Source: Annulohypoxylon bovei var. microspora (Eukaryota > Ascomycota > Sordariomycetes > Xylariales > Hypoxylaceae). Taken from it: DNA of 51,885 bases. A model generated the notes under the pieces. That model had not been told where the DNA came from. It was given only the letters and a program-made list of their open reading frames with translations, and made no database searches. Below, one piece after another: positions 1 through 11,697 of the stretch. Made by a program: the position numbers and the translations under genes. Within the stretch, counting starts at the first letter, position 1. Each line of letters starts with the position of its first letter. Location of the stretch: positions 1 to 51,885 of the forward strand of contig MU405407.1 in assembly GCA_022836615.1 (NCBI GenBank), read 5' to 3'.

Positions 1-82
1 AACTACACCAATTCAACTGGAGGTTTTCGTGATTACGTAACAAACCAACTACACCAAGGCCTCAGTTGAGTTGGTGTAGTTG
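1..82. repeat. Inverted repeat / hairpin at the left edge
   Basis: Positions 1-19 and 63-81 are inverted copies that agree at 18 of 19 bases. Inside them, 46-57 (CAACTACACCAA) and 71-82 form a perfect 12-bp inverted pair that can fold as a hairpin. The motif AACTACACCAA therefore occurs three times in about 80 bp. It could be the end of a transposable element cut by the window edge, or a local hairpin. No transposase is visible. Confidence 0.6.
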
Positions 83-265
83 TTCCGAGCACTGGCTGTA
101 CACCCCACCTTCCACAAGACAAGGCTTCAAAATACTTCTTAGAGTCCTATGAAGAACTCTTAAAACCACGAGATAACCCCACCGCCGAAGTGGTCACTTG
201 TTGAATTTCTCTGTTCGCGTGTTCTACCTGACGCTATTTCTGATCACAAGGTCTTGACAAGTAAG

Positions 266-715
266 ATGGACGGTATGGATATAGAGACAGAACTGGCTGA
301 AGTATACACGGCATTGCCGCCTGAGAACATACGCCTCTTGCGCCTAGATGCGACCCCCTCAAATTTGGACGTGGGAAGTCTGGAGGTGGTCGCACTTGAA
401 AAGTTACCTCCGTACTACGCCCTGAGCCACTCTTGGGGCACACAAATTCGAAATGCAGAACTTTTGGTCAAGGGGCGAATATTCTATGTTACCCCAGACC
501 TAGCGGCTGGTATTCGGAGACTTCGAGAACTCGCTGTCGAGGATTCGGAGTTAGATCCCCCTGCCAAATACATCTGGGTTGACAGTATATGCATTAACCA
601 AAATGATGTCCCTGAGCGTTCGTTACAGGTAGAGTATATGAAAAAAATCTACACAAACTCTATCAGAACGATAATATGGCTTGGACCACACCAACGGCCC
701 TCGAGTTTGGGATAG
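266..715 (+). pseudogene. Truncated HET-domain (heterokaryon incompatibility) gene
   Basis: The first ATG is at 266 and the frame runs 149 codons to a TAG at 713-715. It holds the N-terminal half of a HET domain (PF06985): YALSHSWG at residues 51-58, then YIWVDSICINQND at about 102-114, and the IRTIIWLG block at about 133-140. HET domains trigger cell death after fusion of incompatible hyphae. A full HET protein continues for hundreds of residues, but here the frame stops just after the WLG block. Downstream DNA to about 830 has fragments in other frames reminiscent of the next HET block but with several stops, so I read it as a decayed gene. A short, still expressed HET fragment cannot be excluded. 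The neighbour is a BTB-like gene on the same strand. Confidence 0.8.
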
Positions 716-1317
716 GTTATCATGTCGGTGTTGTCACGGCCAAAACCAGGAAGAAAAGGAGAAAATTTGGAACGTTCTACCCAGTCTGAAAGACTTGGGA
801 TAACTAAGTGGTACTTATAGAAGTATGTGAGGGTCCACTTCATTACGTGATAGGGGGGCTGAGGTCCCGAGTTGACCTCAGAATGCCCGAGTTTTATGGG
901 ATTTGGAGACCTTTTTGGGCGTTAAAATCTCCTTGTGAGCCTATCGAAATAATTTTATCAACAACATCAACAGCACCCTTACTGTTGAAGTTTAAGGCTT
1001 CGAGGCAACTGCATAAGCAGGCCAGAGCTCGCCTCGTCGCAAAAATTCGAATGTTTAAGAAGAAAGGAATGTGCCAGGTGATAAAACTCGGGCTTCCTTT
1101 TGGCTATTCGGCACGGGATAGGGAGGGTACCTACTAGGTACCTATGTAGTACTAGGATAGCAAATATTTGATAAGAGATTATGCCGGGGTGATCGGGTGG
1201 TTTCAGCAGAATGCCCATCGGGTGCGGGGACCCCATTTTCGACGACACAACATCCCTTCGTAATAGACTCAGGATAAAACTCAGGGTACTCTATTTCAAC
1301 TTCATGAGCATCTGAGT
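716..1317. other. Decayed DNA between HET remnant and BTB-like gene
   Basis: No supportable gene. The first 120 bp may be HET coding sequence broken by frameshifts and stops. A TACCTA/TAGGTA-type motif lies near 1128-1146. Confidence 0.5.
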
Positions 1318-2413
1318 ATGACGCTCCATGAGCTTGACTCCGAAGGCGATGTCCTACTTACCCTTCACAACCCGACCGCGCCATTTGCTGTTTGGACAGA
1401 ATCTGATACTTCTCCGCCTGAAAACGAACCTTCTGCAAGTGGCGATACTGAGCCTAACGGTCCATCACCCGTGGTTGAATACCTACTATCTTCAAGGCAT
1501 CTGATTTTAGCTTCAGAATACTTCCGGCGCACACTGCGAGGCCCCTGGAAAGAGGGAACTGTAGTCCACTCAGACGGCCGCTATCACATTTCCGCCGAGG
1601 ATTGGGATGAAACGTCTATGCTCACGTTGATGCAAATTATTCACGGTCGCAACCGAGAAGTGCCTAGATGGCTTAATTATGAAATGATTGCTAAGATTGC
1701 CGTTCTCGTCGATTATTACGGATGTCATGAAGCAGTTGAAATCTGGTCGGACATATGGATTGTCGAGCCCGAATTCGTCCTTCGTCGGATATGTGACAGA
1801 GAATGCATTCTAATGATCCTCATCACTTCAATTTTCAAAAGGGAAAGCTTATTCAGTATGGCAACGAATATAGCTTTAAATAATGGCACAAGGCATCTAC
1901 CAACGCTGAACTTGCCAATCGTGGCCGTAGCTGGTATGTACTAGTTAGATAATCTACTTATGCTTATGTAATAAGCTGACTAAGGCTGCAGAGAAGGTTA
2001 ACCAACGAAGGGAGGAATATCTGACGAAGATATTTGACTACCTCTACGGTCTTCGTATACTCTCAAGTGATGATTCTATTGGATGCTCATTTGAGTGTTC
2101 GTCAATGTTGCTGGGCGCTCTCATTGTACAAATGAACCAACATGGTCTTTTGGATTCAAAGCCAGAATCTCCATATGCTGGGCATAGCATTGTGTCGATT
2201 ATGGAGATGATTAGGAAATTAAAGACCCCAGAATGGAGCAACACACAACGGGATAAAAAAGAATGGAACCAACATTGGAATGACATGCCCATGCCGCAAA
2301 AAAGAGTAAAACTGGATACCAAATACCCGGAGTATCATGAGTGTAGCCTTTCAGACTTGTTCAATAAGAACTTGAATATCTGGGTGGAAGGCCTTAGCCT
2401 GAAAGATATCTGA
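1318..2413 (+). CDS. BTB/POZ-like fungal protein
   Basis: Two exons, 1318-1933 and 1992-2413, give 345 residues. The intron (1934-1991, GTATGT to CTGCAG) has a CTGAC branch site and joins in phase 1, giving a continuous frame ...VAVAEKVNQRREEYL.... The N-terminal part shows the fungal BTB-like signature: GDVLLTL, then SRHLILASEYFRR and GPWKEG. A conserved-looking stretch IAKIAVLVDYYGC and the exon 2 block SSMLLGALIVQMNQHGLL match the long fungal BTB-like proteins of unknown role. BTB domains mediate protein-protein contacts, often for cullin-3 ligases, but no partner is visible here. The upstream neighbour is the HET remnant. Confidence 0.8.
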
Positions 2414-3224
2414 TGCTATTGAAGAATCTAAATTAGTCATTTCAGCTTTTCTTGGGACAGAATTAGTATACCTACCTAGGTAGGTAGGTTTAAAAATAAT
2501 ATAAAGCTACCTGTTAACCCTGAGAGTAGAACAACGAACTTTTAACAACGAGAAACCCCCCTTGAAGCCTCTTGATACAGTTTACAATAATCGTATAACG
2601 CAAATACTAGATATTATTTTTCGTACCAAATGAGATTCTTTCACCTATATTACTGTAGCTGTATGGCTGGTAATGTGCCTACAAGCTGACGTGTGAGAGT
2701 CGAAGTCTCCCCCTTTCCCCCAAATCCAACCAACATGTTCGCGTTCTGTGACTTGGTAGAGCACGATGCACAACCCGAGGATTTGGTTACATTCTGACTT
2801 TGAGAAGATCCCCCTTCATGACTCTATTGCACGAAATGTCTTTGGCTTGACTTCGGGGTGTACATAGAGAACTCTAAAAGCCCAAATCTACCTATGAATG
2901 ACATTCTCAGCACTTTGCATATTGATGCCGGCCAATAAGATCGATATATTATAGTGGTTAGACCCTACCCCGGTCATCTCGACCAATCTTGGCGGACAGT
3001 GGGCAGCCTCCATGTATTCGCTTTCGCTTACCTGCTGACGCCTCAACCGGGTCCTCTCCTTTTACGTCCTAGTGCTGATAGCTCCCCTAAGCTATTGTTA
3101 GCAACGTCGCTGATCCTTCTTGGCTAGGTACCTAATTCAATGCCTCCACGAATTCTGAATTGGACCTCTAGATTTACTTGTCACTTTACCGACTTCACAG
3201 TAATTTCTTAGGTACGGGTTCAAA
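2414..3224. other. Intergenic, no gene seen
   Basis: About 0.8 kb with no ORF of interest. It contains the palindrome TACCTAGGTA at 2473-2482 inside a longer run of CCTA/TAGG units. Confidence 0.6.
2473..2482. repeat. TACCTAGGTA palindrome, copy 1
   Basis: Perfect 10-bp palindrome between the BTB-like and paraoxonase-like genes. The same 10-mer recurs at 5660, 22973 and 38590, always between genes. Confidence 0.8.
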
Positions 3225-4591
3225 ATGGCATTCAAAAGTGCTATTGTAAGTGAAAAGTATGGAGTATTATCCGAATGATAGCTAATTTAGTTTACCTAGT
3301 TTGTAATAGCGCTGGCCGCTCTCTTGCCAACTCTCTATGACAGTTACATAAGACTCTCAATCATCCTAAACAATGCGCCCGGCAAGTTAACGCATATCAA
3401 CCATTTCAAATCTTCCGAGATCAAGTTTCAAGACTCGGTTCGTAGCTGCGAAGATGCGCTGCTTATCGAATCCAAGGGCCTGGCTATTCTCTCGTGCGAC
3501 ACTGGACGAGAGTCCTATAACACGGTGATGGTAAGTTCGTTTCCACTGTCTATCGTCTATCGTCTATCCATGACTTTGAATATTTCCCGGTGCATCCGAA
3601 GTCCACCCATCCTATGCATGCATTCTCATGGTGATAGGGCATTTTCCTACCAGGACCCGTACCTGGCGCCGAGATATTTGGCTATGACTACACCGACGGC
3701 AGCGCGCCAGACTCAAAGTCTTTGAAGCGATTCGAAATCCTGGGCTACGAGCCCGGTACGGATTTCCACACGTTGGGCCTAGCTTTTGACGAAGCGACGT
3801 CCACGTTGTTTGTGGCCAACCACCGCAAAGATGGGCCGACTGTGGAGATGTTCACCCTGGACCTGGCCGCATTTACGGCCACGCATTTCCGGACGATCCG
3901 GCATCCACTTCTCCACGGCCCCAATGCGATTGCCCTAATCAACAGCCGCGAATTAGTCATCACAAATGACCACTACTTCCTCGCCGAAGAGCATCCCACT
4001 CTTGCGGTGTTGGAGTCCTACCTCGGAATCCCGCTTGGCACAGTTGTTCACGTCGACATATCCTCTCTTCTAATGGATCCCGCGGGCGACGTCAACGCCA
4101 CTATCCTTGCTCGCCTCCCCTTCGCGAACGGCATTAGGTTTCTGAATGAAAGCACTCTCGTCGTAGCTTCGACTACGAAGCCGGGGGTGTACTTCTACGA
4201 TTTCACAAGGCCGGACAGCGCGTCTCCTCCGACGCTTACCTATAGATCACTGGTCAGATTGCCTTATTACATCGATAATCTGCAAGTATCTCAGGATGGA
4301 GCCCTCTATGTCGCCGGCCACCCCCACCCTCCTTCGCTAGATAAGTACTCCGCCAACCGGTATAAGTGCAATTCTCCCGACCTCGCTTCCGCGGACGCAT
4401 CGGTGCAAGAGGAGTGCAAGACTACTCAGGCTTTCTCCTGGGTCTCCAGGTGGACCGAGGAGAGGGGCGTCGAGGATCTCTATATCGGCGCAGATTACCC
4501 GACTAGTTGCACGGCAGTCTTTGATTCCAAGAGGAAGGTCGGGGTCGTGGCTGGTTTGTACGCTAAGGGGGTTATGATCTGGAGGGAATAA
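3225..4591 (+). CDS. Paraoxonase/arylesterase-like protein with N-terminal membrane anchor
   Basis: Three exons: 3225-3245, 3300-3530 and 3638-4591, 401 residues. Both introns are GT-AG and phase 0. The tiny first exon is needed to supply an ATG and gives a hydrophobic N-terminus (FVIALAALLPTLY, about residues 8-20), like the uncleaved signal anchor of PON enzymes. Paraoxonase landmarks are in order: the calcium pair in CEDA (E58-D59), ScDtgR, the HGPNAIAL segment, TNDHYF, FANGI, the DN near YYIDN, and GHPHP. PONs are calcium-dependent six-bladed beta-propeller lactonases/arylesterases, so a lactone or aryl-ester substrate is likely, but the specificity cannot be read from sequence. Length fits the family. 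Intron 2 contains three tandem GTCTATC units. Confidence 0.88.
3548..3568 (+). repeat. Short tandem repeat (GTCTATC)3
   Basis: Three perfect 7-bp units inside intron 2 of the paraoxonase-like gene. Confidence 0.8.
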
Positions 4592-6489
4592 GGAGTAACC
4601 CTAGTTGTTGGACTCTGGGGCTTGAAAAAGTTCAAGTAACTTACCTACCGAGATATTTACTTATTTGAAGCGTTATAGAGCTCGGGAAACAAGGTGGGGA
4701 GGATTATGTCAACGGAGTTTGATAGAATGGTGGCTCACTTTAAAAAGATTTTTGCCTCATGGGAACTCGATATTGGGGGAAGTGAAGGGGACTTTATTGG
4801 TAGTGAATCTGGAGCGAGCTATCTGTTTCCCAGCTCAGTCTGTATTTATCATCTGTTGATGATCATCAGAATCACCACTCCCATCCACAAAATCAAAGGT
4901 CCATCTCAAGTAACCTGCACGAAGAAAATACCACTGAACGCCTCAGTTAAGAAAGAAAGCCTCCTTCCTGAAACCTTTTTCCATCTCCATCGTTGTGTTC
5001 ATGTGTTGCGATCACCGGGGTTGGGGTTGTTGCGAACAAGTGGCATCCGGAGTGCTTCAGTAAGTAAATGCGCTGAAGAAGTTCGCTCTATCCACGGGGT
5101 CCTCAATTTGGTTCATAATTGCGTATAGGACTTCAATAGGAAGGCGGAGGACGGGACGAGGACGCCTCAGGGTCGTTAATTGTTGCGTCCCATTACCGGA
5201 AGATGCTGGGAGCAGTTAAATGTTAGCGTGCTGTATAAGACACCAAGGAGACAAAGGAGGAGTCAACGTACAGATAGGCGCGGTCACGTCTGGGGATAAT
5301 CCAGAGTCGTGGGATGAGGATTCCTGTTCGTTCGGCATAGCGGGCAATCCTGCTGTTAGGATTAGGGAGAGTGATGTTGATGGTTACCCTGTATCTTCTT
5401 ATATTTGTCGACTCTAGATGGTGTTCAAGTATTTGCCAAGTTGACATTCCTTGTCGGGATGATGGATAATGGACGATGGATGAACAATTAAACGTGAAGC
5501 AATTACGAGGTACGTACGGTGTGTGAGTTGGCTGTTGCGATCGACTGTCTAAAAAGAATGGAAGGTGTTTGTTTTATCAACTATTGTGGACGTGCAGGCA
5601 CGACAAAGTTCGCGACCCATGATTGCAGTATTGATATTGCCATTACTTACCTAAGTACCTACCTAGGTAACCAACCCCTACAATACCTACACTGCACCTC
5701 TATAGTAATGTTACAAGGGTACCTACCTATAAAGCGATAGCAAGCTTGATCTATAAGTACTTTCTCAAAGTACTGGGTATATATCATAAATACGTATCTG
5801 AGGCCGCTCTACGGCTACCCTTATTTACTCCTGTTCGACACTTATTAGCTTTAGAGTTGCCCATCTAACTAACCTTAGCCCTTGTATAAAAATAAATCAT
5901 TGGAAATTCTCCCATAATCTGCATCAACTAAGAGTCCCCCCTGGAGCTGTGCTCCGACATTTTCTACGACATATGAGAATCCATATCTTAAGGCACTTGT
6001 CACCATCGTATCATACCTATTAGGTAGTGAGGCACATTGATCGCGAGCTGGACCATTACGACTATAGTTACCTACCTATGTGATGTCCTTTTCCATTGCG
6101 CATCTTTGGAGCCAACATGGCTTCCCCTCAGCGAAAAGGCTACACATATCATGATGACTAGAGAAATGCCTGTACTCTTTGAGTGTAGAAGTTTTGTAAT
6201 GGAGATGATGACTACTGCTAATAAATCCGTGATTATTATTCCTACCACTAATGACCCAGAACCTCATCACTCGGCATCACCATCACGATGTAACCCCAAG
6301 TCTAGCAAGTGGCATCGTATAACCCTGTTGCTGGTTTTACAAAACGGGCTTCTTCCCACCTTTAGAAGCTTCCCTCTTTATCGACAGGATATCACAAAAT
6401 GAATAAGATAATTAATCTTAAAGTTTTCCTTCGAACAAGCCTCTCTCCAAACAGGATTTCTAATCACAATAGTAAAGATCACGATCACC
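4592..6489. other. Intergenic, 1.9 kb, no convincing gene
   Basis: Open frames here (the longest about 4694-5128) have no recognisable domain, atypical composition and no splice-extendable partners. TACCTAGGTA occurs at 5660-5669 within a TACCTA-rich patch (about 5645-5730). Confidence 0.55.
5660..5669. repeat. TACCTAGGTA palindrome, copy 2
   Basis: Identical 10-mer in the 4.6-6.5 kb intergenic region, inside a TACCTA-rich patch. Confidence 0.8.
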
Positions 6490-6720
6490 ATGCCTGTGGA
6501 AAAAGACAAGGGATACGAAGCTGACGTCTCCGGTAATTCGGATCCCGGCACCGACTCTTCTAAGCTAAGTGACCTGGAAAAATTAGTACAATGCAAAGTC
6601 TGCAAAAAGTGGACGAGCGGCTCAAACCACGAGCACCTCGGAGCTGGACCCGAAAAGCTCGCGTGTACTAAGTGCGGCAGATATCACGGCTCGAAAGATA
6701 TTGAGTGCCTGGTTCTCTAA
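6490..6720 (+). CDS. Small putative zinc-ribbon protein
   Basis: A 76-residue single-exon ORF with a good start context (CACCATGCC). It has an acidic Ser-rich N-terminus (about residues 1-30), then two CxxC knuckles, CKVC and CTKC, about 22 residues apart, and a final Cys near the C-terminus. This spacing can bind one zinc as a ribbon. I recognise no named family. The regular C-x2-C pairs favour a real gene over chance, but nothing else supports it. Confidence 0.4.
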   Translation: MPVEKDKGYEADVSGNSDPGTDSSKLSDLEKLVQCKVCKKWTSGSNHEHLGAGPEKLACTKCGRYHGSKDIECLVL

Positions 6721-7163
6721 AGAAAAGCATATCTCTAGGATGGAATAGGGTGCTGAGGTAACACTGATGCTTGAATATTTTACTTTCTTAGGGATGGTTA
6801 TTTGGTAAAAGGCAGTCGGTATGTACAGCACCATATTTTAGACTGGTGTTAAGGTCTTACACGTGTTTGGGAGTTTATAGCATTTCACTAATTTCACTAA
6901 TCATGGCACTTTCTTATTTTTTAATGTAGTATGGATTTATTTCCCAAAGGAGTCTCCGTTCCATACCACAAGGGGAGAAAGCAAAGGAGCGAGGCATCTT
7001 CAAGCCGTTTCAGTACAACAACATCCTAAACAGCTTGCCAGGTTCTCAAAATCGTACATTGTCCATGCCTGAGTCATCGGACTTGAGAACAAGAAAGATC
7101 AGCCTTCCAACTCCAAGCAAAATAATGGGCAGATTGGCCCTGCAGCCGTAGAAGTGCCGTGAT
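6721..7163. other. Intergenic, no gene seen
   Basis: About 440 bp between convergent ORFs, probably 3' flanks. No feature recognised. Confidence 0.5.
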
Positions 7164-8252
7164 CTACATCACGATACAGTGTCGGGGTGGGGTGGGGATG
7201 GGGTCTTCTTCCCCATCTGTATTCTTGCGAATACGCTTTGCCTGAGAGGTTTCGCCATCATCATACTCTCGCTTTACATGTAGAGTGACATTGTCGTAGT
7301 TATCTTCCTCATCCACCGAACCGTTCTGCTGCTCGGCTGGGGAGCCGACGTTTGCCTCATCGTCGTTGGCGACACCTTGTTGGTGAGCTTCTGCTTCTCT
7401 GGGTGTTGGGAAGAGTCGGGGTCCCCAAACATCAAGCCCCGTAATACTCTCCGCCATCGTTTCCTCAGCGATGCAGGCTAAAGTAATCGCATTGTAGATG
7501 TTGTAGACAGTACGAGAACGAACCAACTCAACCTGAGGGTTGGCATGGTTTACAACTTGGGCCTCCTTGATCATGACGTGTGCTAGGTACTGACCAGTAG
7601 GACTCAACATCTTGCCAAGGATGAGAGCAATTTGCTGCAGGCGGTCTTTGTCATCGAGGAAGCCACGCGACACCAGCTCTTCTTGAACAAGTCTCGCAAA
7701 ATTCTCGCTGGCAGCAGCCGGTTGTACCATGGGTGCAGCTGACTCGTACATATCCTGGACAGATGCTGGCACCTTGGTTGATTTGAGGATATCGCAAGCT
7801 CCGATGACCTCAGCCTCGTCGCGCTTCTGCTTGCGCCCCTTGATTACTACATCCAATCTCCAAAATCGAACTCGATCAGCCACCTAGGCCAACGGTGTAG
7901 ATGGGAAGATCGATTTCTCCTTGTTGGCCATGGTGAAACGGTGTCTAGCAGAGATAAGTTTCTCGATGAAGCGGAATGTAGAATTTGCAGTGGCTAATCC
8001 CCAGTGGCGGGCAACTGCGTTGCTGAAACTCATCTTTGCCGCAATAGTGTTGTCTTTCCATTCTTGCTTCAATAATACGGCGGCGCTCATGAGGTTCAGC
8101 GCATTGTTGTAGACGGTAGCGTCACTGGCGGTCACACCTTGGAGAGGTGTCATAAGTGCTTGGTTGATAGGATCTTCCATTCTCACATGAATAGGCTTGA
8201 ATCCATCAAAAGCGAGGTTAAGGCCCTCGGCTTCATTCGAAATAGCAGCCAT
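7164..8252 (-). CDS. Unrecognised protein, ORF interrupted by a single in-frame TAG
   Basis: From the ATG at 8252 the frame runs 122 codons to a TAG at 7884-7886. The same frame then continues without any gap for 239 more codons to a stop at 7164. Both halves look like one helical protein: N-terminal residues rich in Ala/Asn/Leu helices, a second half with more helices (around EELVSRGF and LILGKMLSPTGQYLAHVMIK), then an acidic Gln/Asn-rich tail. The C-terminus has a basic cluster AKRIRK (possible nuclear signal) and ends CIVM, a good CaaX prenylation box. No GT-AG intron removes the TAG in frame. Options: UAG edited to UGG in mRNA, readthrough, a fresh nonsense mutation, or an assembly error. 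I do not recognise the family. A domesticated mycoviral nucleocapsid is a guess with no motif behind it. Confidence 0.65.
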
Positions 8253-11200
8253 GACGTAAATGATAGAATGGGGACAATAGAAAAAGACAACAATAATAGT
8301 CGTAACGATTGAAGTTCACTGAACGCAGCGTAGAATCCTGCTAAATTTAGATAAGCCTTGTGTAGCGATAATAATGAGAGCAAGGGCAAAGTTTACCGTG
8401 CAAAGTGAGGGAGGACGTTGGTTGGTATTCGCGAAAAAGGATGAATAGTATGCGGTAGGTGGCTTTTCCCAATTTTGTCTCCGAGGAAAATATTTGAAGG
8501 TTAACAAGGTTTTGGGAACACTGGGAAATACCTTGGTTGGGAAGAGAAACCAAGGTACCAGTGCGGAAAAAGAAAAGAAAGGAAGTAAAAAAAGAATTGG
8601 AAAGGACGTAAACGGTGGTCGGGGACGAGAGGTCAGAGAACACTACCCGGCTCTGAATACCTAATACATACCTTAGAGACAGGTAAAATGCCAAGGCGGT
8701 CAAGAGTGGGTTTTAGCCCGAATGCCTCCCGGATTACGGGTATGTCACGTGACCTTTTCTGCCTTCACAACCACCGAGTGGGACCGATTAGTCATCTCCG
8801 TGGCAACCACTTGATTGAATAGTTCCGACAATAGCATATAGGTCAATTTAAAAGTACAACCCATAACGGATTATCACTTGGCCATGGACAAGTGGTAACG
8901 CCCCCTCTTCCATTCCTTTGCCTCTTCCAGCGTCTTGGGTTCGAGCCTCTCGGACCACGGAATGATTTTCTACCTTACTGGGCCGCGGCCATTGCATTGC
9001 ATGGATGCTCTCGGCGATGCCTTAGTACGCAGGTTCAATATCATAAGTCCAACAAGAGTGAAGAGGCACGCAGGAGCGGATTTTTTTTTTACTTCATTAT
9101 TTGTTCATGTAAACAAACCTTTCAACAACCTTCGACTAACTGCACATAATACATACCTATTACATACCATCCATCCATCATCATCCACCCATCCACCCAC
9201 TCATTCATTTATTACAGTGAGTGGCACATAAACTTACTATTAATTCTATTTAAAAATAGGTACTGCACACACATATCCACCATCCACCCAACATACTTTT
9301 ACATACCTTATTTTAATATCTAGACATCGTCATTATCATCGTTTCCGTTGCTGTCATTATAAATTAAAGCTGTTGAGAATTTTCAACTACCAAACTCTCC
9401 TTGCAACCGGACCTCCCCATCATTTGACTGCGTAATTAACTAGTAGTCTAGTTAGTAGGTGATCAAATACTAAGGTTAAGTAGGTATGTTTACAACCTTC
9501 TCACTGTAGCCCCATTTTCTAGTAGCCTGCGCTACATATGTAACCTACCTAAGTGGACATAAATCCCTCCTTGGATCGACACCGATATTTCTAGACGATA
9601 GCCATGAAGAATCTACCCATTATTGAAGTCATTTACGTCAATCAAAGTAGCAAAACTGCCGCCCGTTTTCGACAACTCCACTGGATTTCCCACATCGACC
9701 ACTCTTCCCTCTTCCATTACAATCACCTATTTCGTCCTTTATGACGCCATCAAATTTATCAATCATCATAAGCACCGTACAATCTGTTGGAATATTAGGT
9801 GGCTGGAAACACTAGTGGGTGGATACGCCCTGTACCTATGGCACCTATATGTACTATCTACCTCCTGCTACATACTCATAGTAACTTAACCTTCTAATAC
9901 ATAATGATGATACTCATAACCTGCGTCTACTTCAACAAATGGAAGAGTGAAGATGTGTGCGGATAGATTAATTAGTTTAGCTTCTCGAGCGAATAAGATA
10001 TTCCAGTAGTAAATGCGATAAAACAGAATGGAAGGGAAGAGTGATAAAGTAGATCTATATTTAGGATACTTTTGAGACCACCTGTATTAAGTGGTCGCCC
10101 AGGTCGCGATTTCAGAGTATTGTGTCGATCAATCTAGGTGTTTAGTCAACATAGCTCTGATCCCTCAGAGAAGATGAATGTGATACATACCATAGTTAGG
10201 TGCTGCTATGGAGGTTTAAGTGTTGAAGGCATTGCTCGATCCTTGTGACAAAACCATGTTGTCGGGCAACTGACAGCTGACTGTGCTAGCCCTAGCTGTT
10301 CGTTATCTTTCAACCACCACCAATTAAGTTAAATGGAGGGTAAATATGTTGGATTAAAACTTGACGGGGGTGAGTTAGTTTCTTTATATCCGCTAATGAA
10401 ATTTAATTCTCATAGGTCGATTCCATGTTATGCGTTGGAGCTTTGTTTTAAATTTAACTATTAATGTAGTATTATCACAACCCCTATTTTACGTAAGTGA
10501 GATGACTTATGTAATACAATATTAGCTAATCGTAATCAATACTTTTGTGGGTCTTACCTCTTGTCAATGAAGGTTCTTGAACACATTTACTTTAAAATTG
10601 AACTTTTTTTGCAAATAAAAGAACGAAATATGTTATATATTATCTTGTTTCCTATTTAAGACGATGAAGCGTTAAATTGAATAAGCCATGTGCACATTTT
10701 ATTATAATGCACCGAGCTTCAATTATCCCTTTTACCACCTACTTAAGTAGCTATGGCCAATGATGTGTGCTACTTACATAATGAGGGGATAATGAAAGCA
10801 CAGTACAATACAGTAACGCTCGCACATACTAGTCCATTTAATTCAACGCTATCCTGAGTGCAAAGTTTTTGAATCAATCGATTTTACGTTCTATTAATAT
10901 ATTGGCTTAAATGTCTTTTATACATTCATTGAAATTTTAATAAAAGGACATGGCATTTCTAAGTGCCAATTGTTCACTCGTTTAGGTGGACTCTCCAATA
11001 ATTGATACCCTTTCAATGAAAACTGGTTGTAACTTGATGACCGTTTATTTTTAGTTAAGGATCTAGTAGGAACCACTCACATAAGTTGACTGGTATTAGC
11101 TAGGAATCCACTTGGATCGTACTCGTCGGAAGTTTGAGGTTTATTAGCTGGGGCATCGATGGTAGGTATTCGTTTCGTTTTTCGAGTCTATGTTCAAAAC

Positions 11201-11697
11201 AACGTTAGCATCCATGTGATTATACGTTTCGTTTCGTTTCGTTTCGTTTCTTAGACAGCATATACTCGATTTGCCGGCGATCTTTAATGAGAATTGTTGA
11301 ACGAATCATCTAGAACCATCCTCAAATTCCATCCAATGCCCTTTATACGTAAGCAAGTCGTAACTAGGTTACTTTCTAGAAACGATAACAATCTTGCTTA
11401 TTGCTTCAAGTAGCTACTGCATCCAAATATTTTCATTTCTTGTAGGTAAACTACTAGGTAAATATTGAAGATGCTAGTATGGATGTGGAAGCTACTATAT
11501 TCGTCGAGATTTTACAAGCTCTAAAGATATGTAGGTACATAAGTACCTTTGTAGGCATACAAGCCCCTTAATGTTCTCATCAAGTTCTCGTCTTGTTACC
11601 TACCTAATTAACGACCTATCCTTCACTTCACCCAACTCCGGTTCAATTGAAGAATCTCTTTATCGCATCTAAACAGTTACCTAAATTTGCATCGAAT
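8253..11697. other. Long AT-rich intergenic region, 3.4 kb
   Basis: No supportable gene on either strand. ORFs are short, overlapping and of low complexity. The part from about 10300 to 11690 is clearly AT-rich. It holds the GTTTC microsatellite and several TACCTA-type runs (about 9545, 11525-11600). Confidence 0.6.
11226..11250 (+). repeat. Microsatellite (GTTTC)5
   Basis: Five perfect 5-bp units. A shorter related run lies about 50 bp upstream near 11168. Confidence 0.9.

Noticed and set aside
4694..5128. 144-codon forward ORF downstream of the paraoxonase-like gene
   Set aside because: No domain, no sensible composition or splice partners, and overlapping open frames. Likely chance.
8930..8970. 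tRNA B-box-like GGTTCGAGCC
   Set aside because: The surrounding bases do not form a T-arm or acceptor stem of a tRNA.
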